A DNA stretch of 64,000 nt from Streptomyces canus 299MFChir4.1 (GTDB taxonomy: Bacteria; Actinomycetota; Actinomycetes; Streptomycetales; Streptomycetaceae). Position numbers and translations under genes: made by a program. The stretch is from the NCBI RefSeq assembly GCF_000383615.1, contig NZ_KB911612.1, positions 1 to 64,000 of the forward strand. The letters are read 5' to 3'. This document shows positions 18,498 through 27,634 of this stretch, in pieces (position 1 is the stretch's first letter; every line of letters starts with the position of its first letter). The notes under the pieces were generated by a model. It did no database searches. It saw only the letters and a program-made list of their open reading frames with translations, and was not told the DNA's origin.

Positions 18498-18906
18498 ACG
18501 TCAAGTCCCGGCGGATCGCCCGGTGCAGCGTCGTCAGCGACGGCGCACCACCAGGCGGAGACTGCCGGGCGGCACGCTGGACCAGCTCCCGATGGACCGC
18601 CCGCACGATGCCTCTCCACAGCGCCAGCAGCCCGCGGACTTCGGGCGTGATCGTGAACCTCGTGCTGATCCGGGCCCGGGCCCCGGGCACGTCCGCCGCC
18701 CGTTCGTCGCGGCCGGCTGCGGCCAGCCACCGCCACACCGTGCGCTCCGACACCCCCAGCGCATCCGCCACCACCCGCACATGACCGGCTGTCAGCCCCT
18801 TCCCCGCCCGCAGGGCAAGCAGCCGCCGCACCGCAGGACCGCGCAGGGCCCTCCTGGACGCCGCAGGCAGTCCGCCGCCTGCGCGGACGGTGCGTTCGTC
18901 CTCCAT
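18363..18906 (-). pseudogene. TnsB/Mu-like DDE transposase, N-terminal remnant
   Basis: Starts at ATG 18906. The first 140 residues are an N-terminal HTH region typical of Streptomyces TnsB/Mu-type transposases: LTAGHVRVVADALGVSERTV followed by WRWLAAAGRDERAA. A frameshift at the C5 run 18491-18495 moves the sequence into the frame of the downstream chimera, where ERAARKHDVFLARPRGWRNQ and the first catalytic Asp of VWETDHK follow. Homology stops at about 18362, where kinase sequence begins. Such transposases usually act with TnsA-like and TniB/TnsC-like partners; none is intact here. The bases just upstream (18950-19090) may be debris of the same element. Confidence 0.72.
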
Positions 18907-19151
18907 GCCAGCTCCCCCTCGCGCGGTGGGACGTCCTGTTGTGCCGTTGCAGAGCGCTTCTGTTCACAGGGGCGGCGCGACCCGCTTGAACAGCCGCCGC
19001 AGCAGGGCCCGGTCGACGGACATGTCAGAGGTGGTCCGCAAGCGGGCGCAGGCTCGAGTGACACGCGCCGGGCAGCCGCGGGGCGAGCACTAGGTCACCA
19101 GTCCTGTTTGTCCCGATGCCTGGCGGTAGGTTCTTATGCCACCATGAACAG

Positions 19152-19520
19152 ATGCCAGAATTAGTCGAGTTGAAGCTCGGTGACGGGACAGGCGTGTTCG
19201 TCGAGGTGTTCTCGCCGGCATCTGCTCCGGCCGCCGATCTGGACCTGCCCGACGGTACGGGCTCCGTCGTACCGGTGGGCCGTGGTCAGCGGGTGGCGGC
19301 AGCCACAGGCCAGGCGCTGAGCGATGTTCTGCGCCCACTCGGCTCCGTGCTGGACTCCGTGCACCAGGCGATGACCTCCGCGCTGCGCCCCCCGGACGAC
19401 GTGGCGGTTGAACTGGGCGTCAGACTCTCGCAGGACCTCAAACTCGGTATCACCTCCGCCCAGGGCGAGGCGGTCATCACCGTCCGCGCCACCTGGAAGC
19501 TGGGACCGCAGGCCGGGTAG
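19152..19520 (+). CDS. CU044_2847 / trypsin-co-occurring domain 1 (trypco1) protein
   Basis: A 122-residue protein from ATG 19152. It opens with ELVELKLGDGTGVFVEVF, the hallmark beta-strand pattern of CU044_2847/trypco1 proteins, and ends with a second conserved block, LGVRLSQDLKLGITSAQGE and ITVRATWKL. It has no catalytic residues. The family is known for co-occurrence with trypsin-like proteases in bacterial conflict systems, where it is thought to be an adaptor or signal-sensing component. The stop is 4 nt before the protease gene, so translation is likely coupled. It is the first gene of the five-gene operon. Confidence 0.85.
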   Translation: MPELVELKLGDGTGVFVEVFSPASAPAADLDLPDGTGSVVPVGRGQRVAAATGQALSDVLRPLGSVLDSVHQAMTSALRPPDDVAVELGVRLSQDLKLGITSAQGEAVITVRATWKLGPQAG

Positions 19521-19524
19521 CGGG

Positions 19525-21573
19525 ATGGACGACCTGGACCGCTCGGTGAAGACCGCGCACGCGGCGCTCTACGGCAACAATGGTCCCCGGGCCGTCGGCG
19601 GAGGTGTCCTGCTCACCGGCGAGCACGTATTGACTTGCGCGCACGTGATAAATCAGGTTCTGGGTCGGCACTCCTTTTGCCAGGACCGGCCCGCCCGTCT
19701 CGGTGACCTCGTGCAGGGGGTGTCCCTCGCCCTGCCCGGCATCACGTCCACCCAGCGTTTTGAGGCCGCGCTGGAGGGTTGGTTCCCCGCCCGCCGCCCA
19801 GACGGCGCACCGGCGCAGGACGGGGATGCGGAGTGGTGTGGCGACCTCGCCCTGTTACGCCTTGTGGACGGGCCGCTGCTCCCGGACGCGCCGCCGGACA
19901 TGGGCCGTTGCCGGGTCGGCAGTGTCACCTACGCGTGGTTCGGCAGCGGCGCGCCGAGCACCATCGTGGCCGCCGTGGCCCAGGGTGTGACGGATCGATG
20001 GATCGTCCTGGACTGTCCGACATCGGCGCAGTCGATCGTCGAGGGGTACAGCGGTTGCCCGTTGTGGGACCGGGAACAGCAACAGGTCGTGGGGCTGTTG
20101 GTGAGCCGACGCGGCCGGCGGGCTTTCGCGGTACCCGTGTGTGACGTCTCCTCTTTGCTGCGAACACAGGGTGCGGATCGCAGCGCGATCATGCCTGCAG
20201 TCCTGGCGAAGGACAGCCGTCGTGCGGCATTGACCCAGCAACTCCTCGGCCCGCTCCGAGCCTGTTTGACATCTGCGGAGAACCGATCGGAGTGCGCGGA
20301 GCACCTTGGGAGGGAACTGGAGCTGCCCGGCGTTCCGACCACCGCGTCCCACGAGTGGTTCGCCCGCACGGCGCTCTCCCGGCCCCGGGGCGTGCCCACA
20401 CTGCTGGCCGTGCTGCACACCTTTGCCGCGACGGAGGACGACCGGCGTTGGGTGCGCACCACGGCGCTGCACACCACGGCCGACCAGTTCCTGACGGCAT
20501 GCGAGCACCGGGAACTACTCGATCTGCTCTCCGGCCCGGTGCCCGGCCCTCAGCGGGCGGCAGCGAAAGCCTTGATGTTCGGGCCGTCGTTGGCTGCTCT
20601 GGACTGGCCCGAGGCCATCGCCCTCCTGGAGTGCTACCAGTCACGCTACGGGAAGGTGCCGCATCTGCTCCGAGTCATCGAGTTCGCCGCCGCGCACACC
20701 GCCGCCGTGGACACCAGGCAGGCCCTGTACGCCTGGAACGACGCAGTAGCCCGCCGCCTCGGACTCGCCGAGAGTCTGCGCGAACACCGCGCCCAGGCCC
20801 GGGAGTCCGTGGACGGCGCTGTCACGGCGCCCCTGGTCCAGCTCCAGCTTTGGCGAGCCGTCGGCACCGAGACCTTCACCTCTGTCCTGCACGCCAGCGA
20901 CGCTGACGGCTCGGTGATCCACCACGAAACGCACGACCGGCCGATGCCGTTACGGACGCTGCTGACAGAACTGGCCGCTGTGCTGGAGACGATCGCGGAG
21001 CGCAGCGCGCCGGGGGCGCTGCCGATCATCGAGTGCTTCGTACCCCCCAGCGAACTCGATCTCCCCGTCGACCAATGGGTCTACCAGACAGACGACCTGT
21101 TTCCAGCAGTTCTGGGCCAAGACTTTCTCTGCGTGCTGCGATGCCCGGAACTGCGTCGTCCAGCGTTCCTGCCCGAATTGCGCTACCGATGGCAAGCCCT
21201 GCTCTCTGGCCGAACGGCAGTGCTGTCGCGCCACGACCCGGCGATCCTGGAACGGGGAGCCGCCAGCCCCATCTGCGCGGTGGCCCTCGCGTGTCCTCCG
21301 TCCGAGTTGGTTCGGCTACGCGTCATTGCGCTGGCTGTCGGGGTTCCCGGAGTCGTGTGGCTGCGTTCCACCGCAGACGGGTTGAAGGGGGATGAGCTGG
21401 CCGAACTGACGCAAGGACTGGCTCCGCACGAGCTTCCCCGGCGCGTCTACGAAGCGAGACTCAGGACCGGAGTTGGGGCCGGGTCGGGCGAGGTGGGGAC
21501 GCGGCTGGCCCTAGTGTGGGACCGGCCCGACGGCGTTCCGCAGACACTTCAGCTCAGCGACCCACCGCTGTAA
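19525..21573 (+). CDS. Trypsin-like protease fused to VMAP-type C-terminal region
   Basis: A 682-residue protein from ATG 19525. Residues 1-215 form a chymotrypsin-fold serine protease with an intact triad: His40 in LTCAHVI, Asp107 in CGDLALLRL, Ser176 in GYSGCPLW. There is no signal peptide, so it should act inside the cell. The rest is helical then alpha/beta: about residues 270-420 resemble the VMAP middle helical segment and about 440-680 the VMAP C-terminal domain (vWA-MoxR-associated protein). In these ternary systems the VMAP protein carries the effector at its N-terminus. Here the effector would be proteolysis, released or redirected by the MoxR and vWA proteins encoded next. Confidence 0.82.
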   Translation: MDDLDRSVKTAHAALYGNNGPRAVGGGVLLTGEHVLTCAHVINQVLGRHSFCQDRPARLGDLVQGVSLALPGITSTQRFEAALEGWFPARRPDGAPAQDGDAEWCGDLALLRLVDGPLLPDAPPDMGRCRVGSVTYAWFGSGAPSTIVAAVAQGVTDRWIVLDCPTSAQSIVEGYSGCPLWDREQQQVVGLLVSRRGRRAFAVPVCDVSSLLRTQGADRSAIMPAVLAKDSRRAALTQQLLGPLRACLTSAENRSECAEHLGRELELPGVPTTASHEWFARTALSRPRGVPTLLAVLHTFAATEDDRRWVRTTALHTTADQFLTACEHRELLDLLSGPVPGPQRAAAKALMFGPSLAALDWPEAIALLECYQSRYGKVPHLLRVIEFAAAHTAAVDTRQALYAWNDAVARRLGLAESLREHRAQARESVDGAVTAPLVQLQLWRAVGTETFTSVLHASDADGSVIHHETHDRPMPLRTLLTELAAVLETIAERSAPGALPIIECFVPPSELDLPVDQWVYQTDDLFPAVLGQDFLCVLRCPELRRPAFLPELRYRWQALLSGRTAVLSRHDPAILERGAASPICAVALACPPSELVRLRVIALAVGVPGVVWLRSTADGLKGDELAELTQGLAPHELPRRVYEARLRTGVGAGSGEVGTRLALVWDRPDGVPQTLQLSDPPL

Positions 21574-21593
21574 CGTGAGAGGAGTTCCGACTC

Positions 21594-22568
21594 TTGTCAG
21601 ACGACATGTACAGCTGGCGGTTGTACCGCGGCACGAGCCAGATCAACGGAGCGCCTCCACAGCTGCCGGCCGCACCCCCGTGGCGCACATTCACTCCGCG
21701 CAGGCACAGTGCTCCGTTGGAATACCGGATCGGATCCCAAGAGGCAGACGTGGTGAACGCCGCGCTGCATCTGCGGCGCCCCCTGCTCGTCACCGGTCGG
21801 CCAGGGGCCGGAAAGTCTTCACTCGCGGCCTCCATCACGCGTGAGCTGCAATTGGGCGAACTGCTCAGCTGGCCGGTGAACAGCAAGACCTCACTCGTTG
21901 ACGGCCTCTATCACTACGACGCGGTCGGACGTCTGCGGGACACAGGCCGGGCCCGTGAACTGGGCACGACGGCACCGGAAGTCGGCAGCTACATCAGGCT
22001 CGGTCCCCTTGGCACCGCCTTGGCCACGGGGGAGCCAGGCCGGCCTCGGGTTTTGCTGGTGGACGAGATCGACAAGGGCGACATCGACCTGCCCAACGAT
22101 CTCCTGGTGGTCTTCGAAGAGGGTTCCTTCGAGATCCCGGAACTCGTCCGCCTGCCCGACGACAGCCCTGACGTCCCGGTCATGCTCGCCGGCAGCAGAC
22201 AGCGCTACAGCGTGCACCAGGGCGTGGTCTCCTGCGCCGAATTTCCGGTGGTCGTGATGACCAGCAACGGCGAACGTGACTTTCCCGCGCCTTTCCTGCG
22301 CCGCTGCGTGCGGTTAGACCTGCAGGAACCGACCGGTGACCAGTTGCGTGAAATCGTGTCCGCCCATCTGGGAGAAGAGGGTCTGAGAGCTGCGGAAGAC
22401 CTGATCGCAACCTTCCTCGAGCGTCGCGACCAGGATCAGTTGGCGCTAGCCACGGACCAACTGCTCAACGCCGTCCATCTGCGCGTCACTGGTGTAGACC
22501 TGGGACGGGAGGGCTTGTTGAACGCGGTTTTGCGCCCGCTCGAGGAGACGGGTCCGGGCCTCGAATGA
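21594..22568 (+). CDS. MoxR-family AAA+ ATPase
   Basis: A 324-residue protein from TTG 21594 with AGGAG nine bases upstream; ATG 21606 is an alternative. Walker A GRPGAGKS is at 68-75, Walker B VLLVDEID at 153-160, sensor-1 region as VVVMTSNGERDFPAPF and the arginine-finger FLRRCVRLDL. The MoxR-type insertion and lid are recognisable. MoxR ATPases remodel protein complexes and typically pair with vWA proteins bearing a MIDAS site. Here the vWA gene overlaps by ATGA and the protease-VMAP gene precedes it, so the ATPase is likely the switch that transmits the sensing event to the protease. Confidence 0.9.
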   Translation: MSDDMYSWRLYRGTSQINGAPPQLPAAPPWRTFTPRRHSAPLEYRIGSQEADVVNAALHLRRPLLVTGRPGAGKSSLAASITRELQLGELLSWPVNSKTSLVDGLYHYDAVGRLRDTGRARELGTTAPEVGSYIRLGPLGTALATGEPGRPRVLLVDEIDKGDIDLPNDLLVVFEEGSFEIPELVRLPDDSPDVPVMLAGSRQRYSVHQGVVSCAEFPVVVMTSNGERDFPAPFLRRCVRLDLQEPTGDQLREIVSAHLGEEGLRAAEDLIATFLERRDQDQLALATDQLLNAVHLRVTGVDLGREGLLNAVLRPLEETGPGLE

Positions 22569-25207
22569 TCGAGCGGCTGCGCGATGTGCTGGCAAGCTCC
22601 GGTATCGCACTCACTCCCGCGGAACTGGCTGACGTCCTCTGGCTCGCCCTGCGCCTGCCCACGGAAGGCCTCGCGGCCGCCCAGAACCCCGTTCCGAACG
22701 CGCTGCAAGAAGGCGGCGGCCCCGCGGACATCCCGACGCCACCATCCCAGGAGCAGCACGGCTTCGCGGCAGACTCGGACCTCTTCAGTTACGGCGGCGA
22801 CGGCGTGCCCGGTACCGCCGGCGACCTCATGAGACTCCCCGCCGAGCGAACCCTGCCCGGCAGCCTGGCGATCGGCCGCGCACTCAGATCCCTCAAGCGC
22901 AGCACACCGGACCACAGTGCCAAGGAAATCGACGACACCAGCACGGTCGATCTGATCGCCGAAACCGGCATTCTGGACGTGGTCCTGCAGCCGATGAAGG
23001 AACAGTGGCTGGACGTCTCACTGGTGGTGGATGATGGCCTCTCGATGAAACTCTGGCAGGAGACTGCCCGTGAATTGCGCACTCTCATGGAACAGACGGG
23101 TGCCTTCCGACGTGTCCGAGCGTTCGGCCTTGACACAAGAACGCCACACGCCCCCGTGCTGCGCAACGCCCCCTTCCGCCCATCGAGCGCCCGTATCGCC
23201 CCGCAGTCACTTTGCCCTGCGGACCGGCGCGCGGTAGTGCTGATCCTGTCGGACGTCATCGGGCCGGGATGGCACACGAGCGCTACCCAGTCCCTCCTCT
23301 GCTTCTGTGCCGAACGCTGTCCGACTGCCATCGTCCAGCCCCTCCCCAGACGTCTGTGGGCCGGGACCCGGCTCAACATCGAACTCAAGACGGTCAGCGG
23401 GCCACGGGCGGGCAGCGCCAACACGGCGCTGCGCGTGGACGACCCCTGGCTCCCTCCCGAACTGGGCCAGTTCACCGGAGTTCCTGTCCCGGTGGTGGAA
23501 CTACACCCAAGCGCGCTGGCCCAGTGGGCCAAACTGGTGGCCGACGGCAGCTCAACCCCCCTGCACGTCATCCCGGTGAGCAGCGACCGGCAGAACTCCC
23601 CCACCTCCTCGTCTGTCAGTGCGCCTGCCGACCTGCGCGAACACCTCGCGTTCTTCCGCCGAGCGGCGTCACCCGAGGCGTTCCGACTTGCTGGCCATCT
23701 GGCCGCAGTCCGCCCCCTCACCCTCGGGCTGATGCGCCTGGTGCAGCGCTCCGTATTCGGCCGGTCGGATCCCGCTCCGCTGGCAGAAGTCCTGCTCGGC
23801 GGTCTCATGCGGCAGAGCCCTGATCCGGCCCGACCAACCGTCACCCAGTACGACTACCGGCCGGGCATGCGCGATCTGTTGATGGAAACCGTGCCCTCGG
23901 GTGATCTCCTGAAAACAGCTCAGCTCGTTACCGACGGCCTTCGCCTTTCGCAACCGGCGCCCCGCACGTTTTCGGCGATCCGCTCCGACCTCTCCGGCAG
24001 TCTCCGACTTCCGCCCGGCGCATCCGCCTTCGCCCTCGCGGCGGTGCCGCTGCTGCAACACTTTGGGCTCACCAAGCGTGGGTCAGGAAGCGAAGGAGAT
24101 CTCATGGAGGGAAACGGACAGCAGCTGATCAGCGAAGGGCCGCTGCAATCCCTGACCTCTCACGATGAGGAATTGCAAGCTCTGGTTGCCGCGCATGCCT
24201 GGCGCGCGGCCGTCTCCCGCGCGGAAATTGTCCTGGAACAGCTCACCGCCCGGCACGGTGAACGCAGCCTGCCCGTGTTCGCCGGCCGCCGCGACCTGGC
24301 GGAGTGGATCGGTCTGGCCGGGGCGCCGCAATCGGCACTGCGGCTGCTACGGCAACTGCGGGCCGAACTGGCAGACCTGCTCGGCCCGCACGACCTCCGG
24401 GTACTTTCGATCGCCGTGTCAGCCGCCCACTGGGCCGGTACGTCCGGGCAGCCCCGGGACGCGGCGGAGCAACTCACCGCGATCCTCGCAGCCCAGGAAC
24501 AGGCGCTGGGTCCTGACGACCTCGAGTGCCTGAGCACGCGCCGACGGATGAGCTACTGGACGGGAGTGATCGGCAAACCCGAGGCCGCGCTCCACCTCCA
24601 CCTCGACCTGCTGCGCCGCGAAGAACGCCTCCTTCCGCACAACGACCTCATCACCCTCAACACACGCGCCAACGTCGTCTCCTGGACTGGCCGCAACGGA
24701 CGTCCCGAGGAAGCGAGGGAACTGTGCGCCCAGCTCGTGCAGGACATCGAGAACACTGCTCCCAGAGACCACCCGCTGCGCTCGATCACCGCCTCGGAAC
24801 TCGCTCACTGGACCGCTGAGGCAGGTGATCCGTCCACCGTGGTCACCCAATTGACCCGTCTCCTGCCCAAGCTCTACGAAGTGATGGGAGTCGCGCACTC
24901 CTACCCCTACGCCACCCGCCAGAGAATCGCCCACTGGACCGGGGTGCTGAGCGATCCCCAGGCCGCGCTGGAACAGATGCGTACGCTCCTCGTCGACATT
25001 GCTGCCGTTCTGACCGCGGAGCACCCCGTGTTCCTCTCCAGCCGCGTCGAATACGCGCACTGGACCGCCCGGACCGGCAACACGGCCGAAGCCCGTCAGC
25101 TCCTTGAGAACCTGTTGCCCGAAGTCTCGGAGATCCTGGGCCCGCAGGCCCCGGAAGCTGTTCGTGCCAGGAATCTCCTGGACAGTCTGGGTGACCAGGT
25201 CGACTAA
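22565..25207 (+). CDS. vWA-like SAV_2336-type protein with C-terminal TPR array
   Basis: An 880-residue protein; its ATG overlaps the MoxR stop. The N-terminal 100 residues match the SAV_2336 lead region. A vWA-like fold follows, with LDVSLVVDDGLSMKLW at about 149-164 as MIDAS motif; the usual DxSxS reads DDGLS, so the first Ser is Gly158. A second acidic strand ends in VVLILSDVIGPGWH. From about 520 to 870 lie some eight degenerate TPR repeats of about 45 residues, each containing a HWTG or YWTG-like signature (AHWAGTSGQP, SYWTGVIGKP, SWTGRNGRP, AHWTAEAGDP, AHWTGVLSDP, AHWTARTGNT). The TPRs may be the sensor. The gene forms the third arm of the vWA-MoxR-VMAP set. Confidence 0.85.
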   Translation: MIERLRDVLASSGIALTPAELADVLWLALRLPTEGLAAAQNPVPNALQEGGGPADIPTPPSQEQHGFAADSDLFSYGGDGVPGTAGDLMRLPAERTLPGSLAIGRALRSLKRSTPDHSAKEIDDTSTVDLIAETGILDVVLQPMKEQWLDVSLVVDDGLSMKLWQETARELRTLMEQTGAFRRVRAFGLDTRTPHAPVLRNAPFRPSSARIAPQSLCPADRRAVVLILSDVIGPGWHTSATQSLLCFCAERCPTAIVQPLPRRLWAGTRLNIELKTVSGPRAGSANTALRVDDPWLPPELGQFTGVPVPVVELHPSALAQWAKLVADGSSTPLHVIPVSSDRQNSPTSSSVSAPADLREHLAFFRRAASPEAFRLAGHLAAVRPLTLGLMRLVQRSVFGRSDPAPLAEVLLGGLMRQSPDPARPTVTQYDYRPGMRDLLMETVPSGDLLKTAQLVTDGLRLSQPAPRTFSAIRSDLSGSLRLPPGASAFALAAVPLLQHFGLTKRGSGSEGDLMEGNGQQLISEGPLQSLTSHDEELQALVAAHAWRAAVSRAEIVLEQLTARHGERSLPVFAGRRDLAEWIGLAGAPQSALRLLRQLRAELADLLGPHDLRVLSIAVSAAHWAGTSGQPRDAAEQLTAILAAQEQALGPDDLECLSTRRRMSYWTGVIGKPEAALHLHLDLLRREERLLPHNDLITLNTRANVVSWTGRNGRPEEARELCAQLVQDIENTAPRDHPLRSITASELAHWTAEAGDPSTVVTQLTRLLPKLYEVMGVAHSYPYATRQRIAHWTGVLSDPQAALEQMRTLLVDIAAVLTAEHPVFLSSRVEYAHWTARTGNTAEARQLLENLLPEVSEILGPQAPEAVRARNLLDSLGDQVD

Positions 25208-25214
25208 GGTCATC

Positions 25215-26429
25215 ATGTCTGTTGCCAGCTCGATCCGAGCCTCCACGACCCGTGCGGTCGGCGGGCTGCCCCCTGTCTTCTGGTGGTTGTGGGTCAGCAC
25301 GCTCATCAACCGACTGGGCACCTTCGTCGCCCCTTTCCTGACGCTCTACCTGACCACATCTCAGGGCCGAACTGTGACGTTCGCCGGGCTGACCGCAGCG
25401 GTGGTCGGTGTGGGGGGAATGACAGGTTCGCTGGCCGGCGGCGTCGCGACGGACCGTCTGGGAGGCCGGACCGTGCTGCTGGCATCCCACGCCAGTGCTG
25501 CGGCCAGCACTGTGCTTCTCGGACTCAGCACTAGCGACGCCCTGCTGGTGACCTCAGGATTTCTTGTCGGTCTCTTCTCCGGAGCCTGCCGCCCCGCCAC
25601 CAGCGCGCTGATGCACGACCTCTTGGACCACCGGGACCGTGTACGGGCGTTCTCCCTCAACTATTGGGCGATGAACCTGGGATTCGCGGCATCGGTACTC
25701 TTCGCCGGTTTCGCAGCAGAAGCCGGATACCAACTCCTGTTCATCGCCGACGCCTGTGCCACGCTCGCATGCGCACTGGTCCTGCTGTACAAGGTCCCCG
25801 CACCGGCAATCAAGAAATCCGTGGCCACCGGCCCACCCGACCACGCATTCGGCAGCCTGCGCACGAACGCACCATTCCTGCTGTGCGTCGTGCTGTTCAC
25901 TGTGCTCAGCACGGTGCTTCAACAAATGACGGTCACGCTCCCGGTCGCCATGTCAGCATCCGGTCTCACCCCGGCGACCTGCGGGGCCCTCATCGCCCTC
26001 AACGGAGTACTGATCTGCGTTCTGCAGGTTCCAGCCAGCCAATACTTGTGCCGACGTTCGCCGTTCACCATGCTCGCGCTGGCGGCCGTTCTCATCGGCG
26101 CCGGGTTCGGCTGCACGGCCCTGGCGTCCTCTGCCCTCTGGTTCGCTGTGACGGTGTGCATTTGGACCCTCGGTGAGATCATCAGCGGTCCGGTCAGCAT
26201 GGAGGTCACGGCCAGGTTCGCCGGACAGGGGAAACAAGGGCGTTATCAGGGTATGGCCGCCTTCGCCTGGACCGTCGGCGGCACTATTGCCTCAGCAGCA
26301 GGTGGATTTACCTACGGACACTACGGCAGCTCTGCCCTCTGGATTGCCTGTGCCGGCGCATGTCTCATGTCAGCCATCGGTTTCGTGTTGTTGCATCAGA
26401 TCCAGCCGAGATTGGCCAAGCTCACGTGA
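25215..26429 (+). CDS. MFS transporter
   Basis: A 404-residue protein from ATG 25215; its AAGGT ribosome site overlaps the stop codon of the previous gene, only 7 nt away, so it is part of the same operon. About 12 hydrophobic helices are visible, with the MFS loop 2-3 signature DRLGGRTVLL at about 78. It resembles drug/metabolite exporters. An MFS gene is not a standard partner of vWA-MoxR-VMAP systems. It might export a signal or toxic product, or be the guarded cargo; no substrate can be assigned. Confidence 0.85.
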   Translation: MSVASSIRASTTRAVGGLPPVFWWLWVSTLINRLGTFVAPFLTLYLTTSQGRTVTFAGLTAAVVGVGGMTGSLAGGVATDRLGGRTVLLASHASAAASTVLLGLSTSDALLVTSGFLVGLFSGACRPATSALMHDLLDHRDRVRAFSLNYWAMNLGFAASVLFAGFAAEAGYQLLFIADACATLACALVLLYKVPAPAIKKSVATGPPDHAFGSLRTNAPFLLCVVLFTVLSTVLQQMTVTLPVAMSASGLTPATCGALIALNGVLICVLQVPASQYLCRRSPFTMLALAAVLIGAGFGCTALASSALWFAVTVCIWTLGEIISGPVSMEVTARFAGQGKQGRYQGMAAFAWTVGGTIASAAGGFTYGHYGSSALWIACAGACLMSAIGFVLLHQIQPRLAKLT

Positions 26430-26576
26430 TACCTACACCCGGCCCCGGCTCGTGGATCAGTTGGTCGACCAGGAACCTCACCCACATCTGCTCTGCGCTG
26501 TACGGGCCGACCGGATGAGGTCAAGGAGTGCACAGTCACCGCGCAGGCCATCGAGAGGCCCCTGTCGGGACGCTGA

Positions 26577-26712
26577 TCAGGTCGAACGCCCCGTCGTGCG
26601 GTGGGTCGGCTCGTACAACACCGAGCGCCTGCACTCCGCACTCGACTATTTCCCACCCGAGGAGTTCGAGGCGGCCCACTACCGTTCTTTGGTCACTCCG
26701 AAAGTCGCCTGA
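26577..26712 (+). pseudogene. IS3-family OrfB transposase, C-terminal fragment
   Basis: About 44 residues remain. The block VGSYNTERLHSALDYFPPEEF contains the catalytic Glu-containing end of the IS3 rve domain (usual form W-Y-N-x-x-R-L-H-S-A-L), followed by EAAHYRSL and a normal stop. The upstream part of the transposase is absent or scrambled. It closes the right side of the vWA-MoxR-VMAP operon, as the TnsB remnant does on the left. Confidence 0.7.
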
Positions 26713-27039
26713 AACACACAAGACCGGCGGCTACGAAAGTCGGGGCAGCTCACTCCGACATGTCATGACGGTAGAACTGTGCCAACTGTTCGATAACGGG
26801 ACGCAGTTCGCTGTCCGCCGGCCAGAGTGACCGGCATCGTGTCATCGGTCGAGCGCATTCAGGGATTCTCGCATCGGTGCACAACATGGATCCACAGGGC
26901 GACGAGAGCCCTACGCGACAGCGTCGGCCGACGAGCATCCGTCCGGCCTCTGCACCGCGACGGTTTAAGGACGGGTTCTAACGTTCGTCTCAGGTTCGCT
27001 CGGTAGGAAGTAGGCATCCAGATAAGCGATGCAACCCGT
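26713..27039. other. Intergenic, possible GNAT fragment
   Basis: About 330 bp. On the minus strand at 26750-26845 a 31-codon frame reads RPVIEQLAQFYRHDMSE before a stop, resembling the N-terminus of small GNAT acetyltransferases; this is weak and would be a stub only. Nothing else is recognisable. Confidence 0.3.
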
Positions 27040-27462
27040 ATGCAGGAGGCTAGTGATGGCAGTCGACGCAGCGCCGTCAGGGAAAGCGCCGCCCGGGCGG
27101 TTGAGGGGTTCGGGGCGGCCACCAAGGCACTGGCGACGGCGTTCCCTGTCGCCGCCCGCGAGCCGCACGCCGACAACCGTTCGGGCGGGTCGTCAGCTCC
27201 ACCACAGCCGCTGCGCGCCGGCGAGCGGTTCCCCGACCTGAGGATGGCCGAAGCCTGCACGCCCGCGCCGCCAGAGGGCGGCGGGCCGGACGGGTACCGG
27301 TGCCGGATGATCGATCCGGGCCTGACCATGACGGCGTTCCTGACCGGGACTCCATTCGCACCGGAGAGCGTTGCCATCGCGCACCACGCCGTCGTGTACG
27401 CGGTGCCGCCGGGCTGCGCTGCTGCGGTGCGCGAGCAGGAACGCGAAGACCCCCTGGTCTAG
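27040..27462 (+). pseudogene. Fragment resembling a copper type II monooxygenase-like domain protein
   Basis: The frame encodes up to 140 residues. Only the second half has clear character: GERFPDLRMAEACTP, then GPDGYRCRMIDPGLTMTAFL and APESVAIAHHAVVYAVPP. This resembles the start of actinobacterial proteins related to copper type II ascorbate-dependent monooxygenases (paired His in AHHA). It ends soon afterwards, before the rest of that domain, so it is a truncated remnant. The start codon is uncertain. Confidence 0.4.
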
Positions 27463-27634
27463 GCCGGCAGTGTTTCGGCGGGACCGGCGTGGCCGGCGTC
27501 GAGGTCGAAGAGAGGGACGCGGCGTGGGTGGACACCTGGACGCGCCTGGTAACGACGAAGGGTCGATCTGAAGCATCTCGCAGACGGATGCCGCACGGAT
27601 ACCGCACCACACAAACACCTGAGGAGAGACTGAC

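Noticed and set aside
19152..25207. Considered a simple protease-chaperone operon
   Set aside because: The trypco1 protein, the SAV_2336-type vWA protein and the MoxR ATPase together match the ternary conflict-system layout better.
26859..27377. Minus-strand frame of 172 residues in the degraded region
   Set aside because: Ser/Arg/Ala-rich without domains; the plus strand has the monooxygenase-like fragment.
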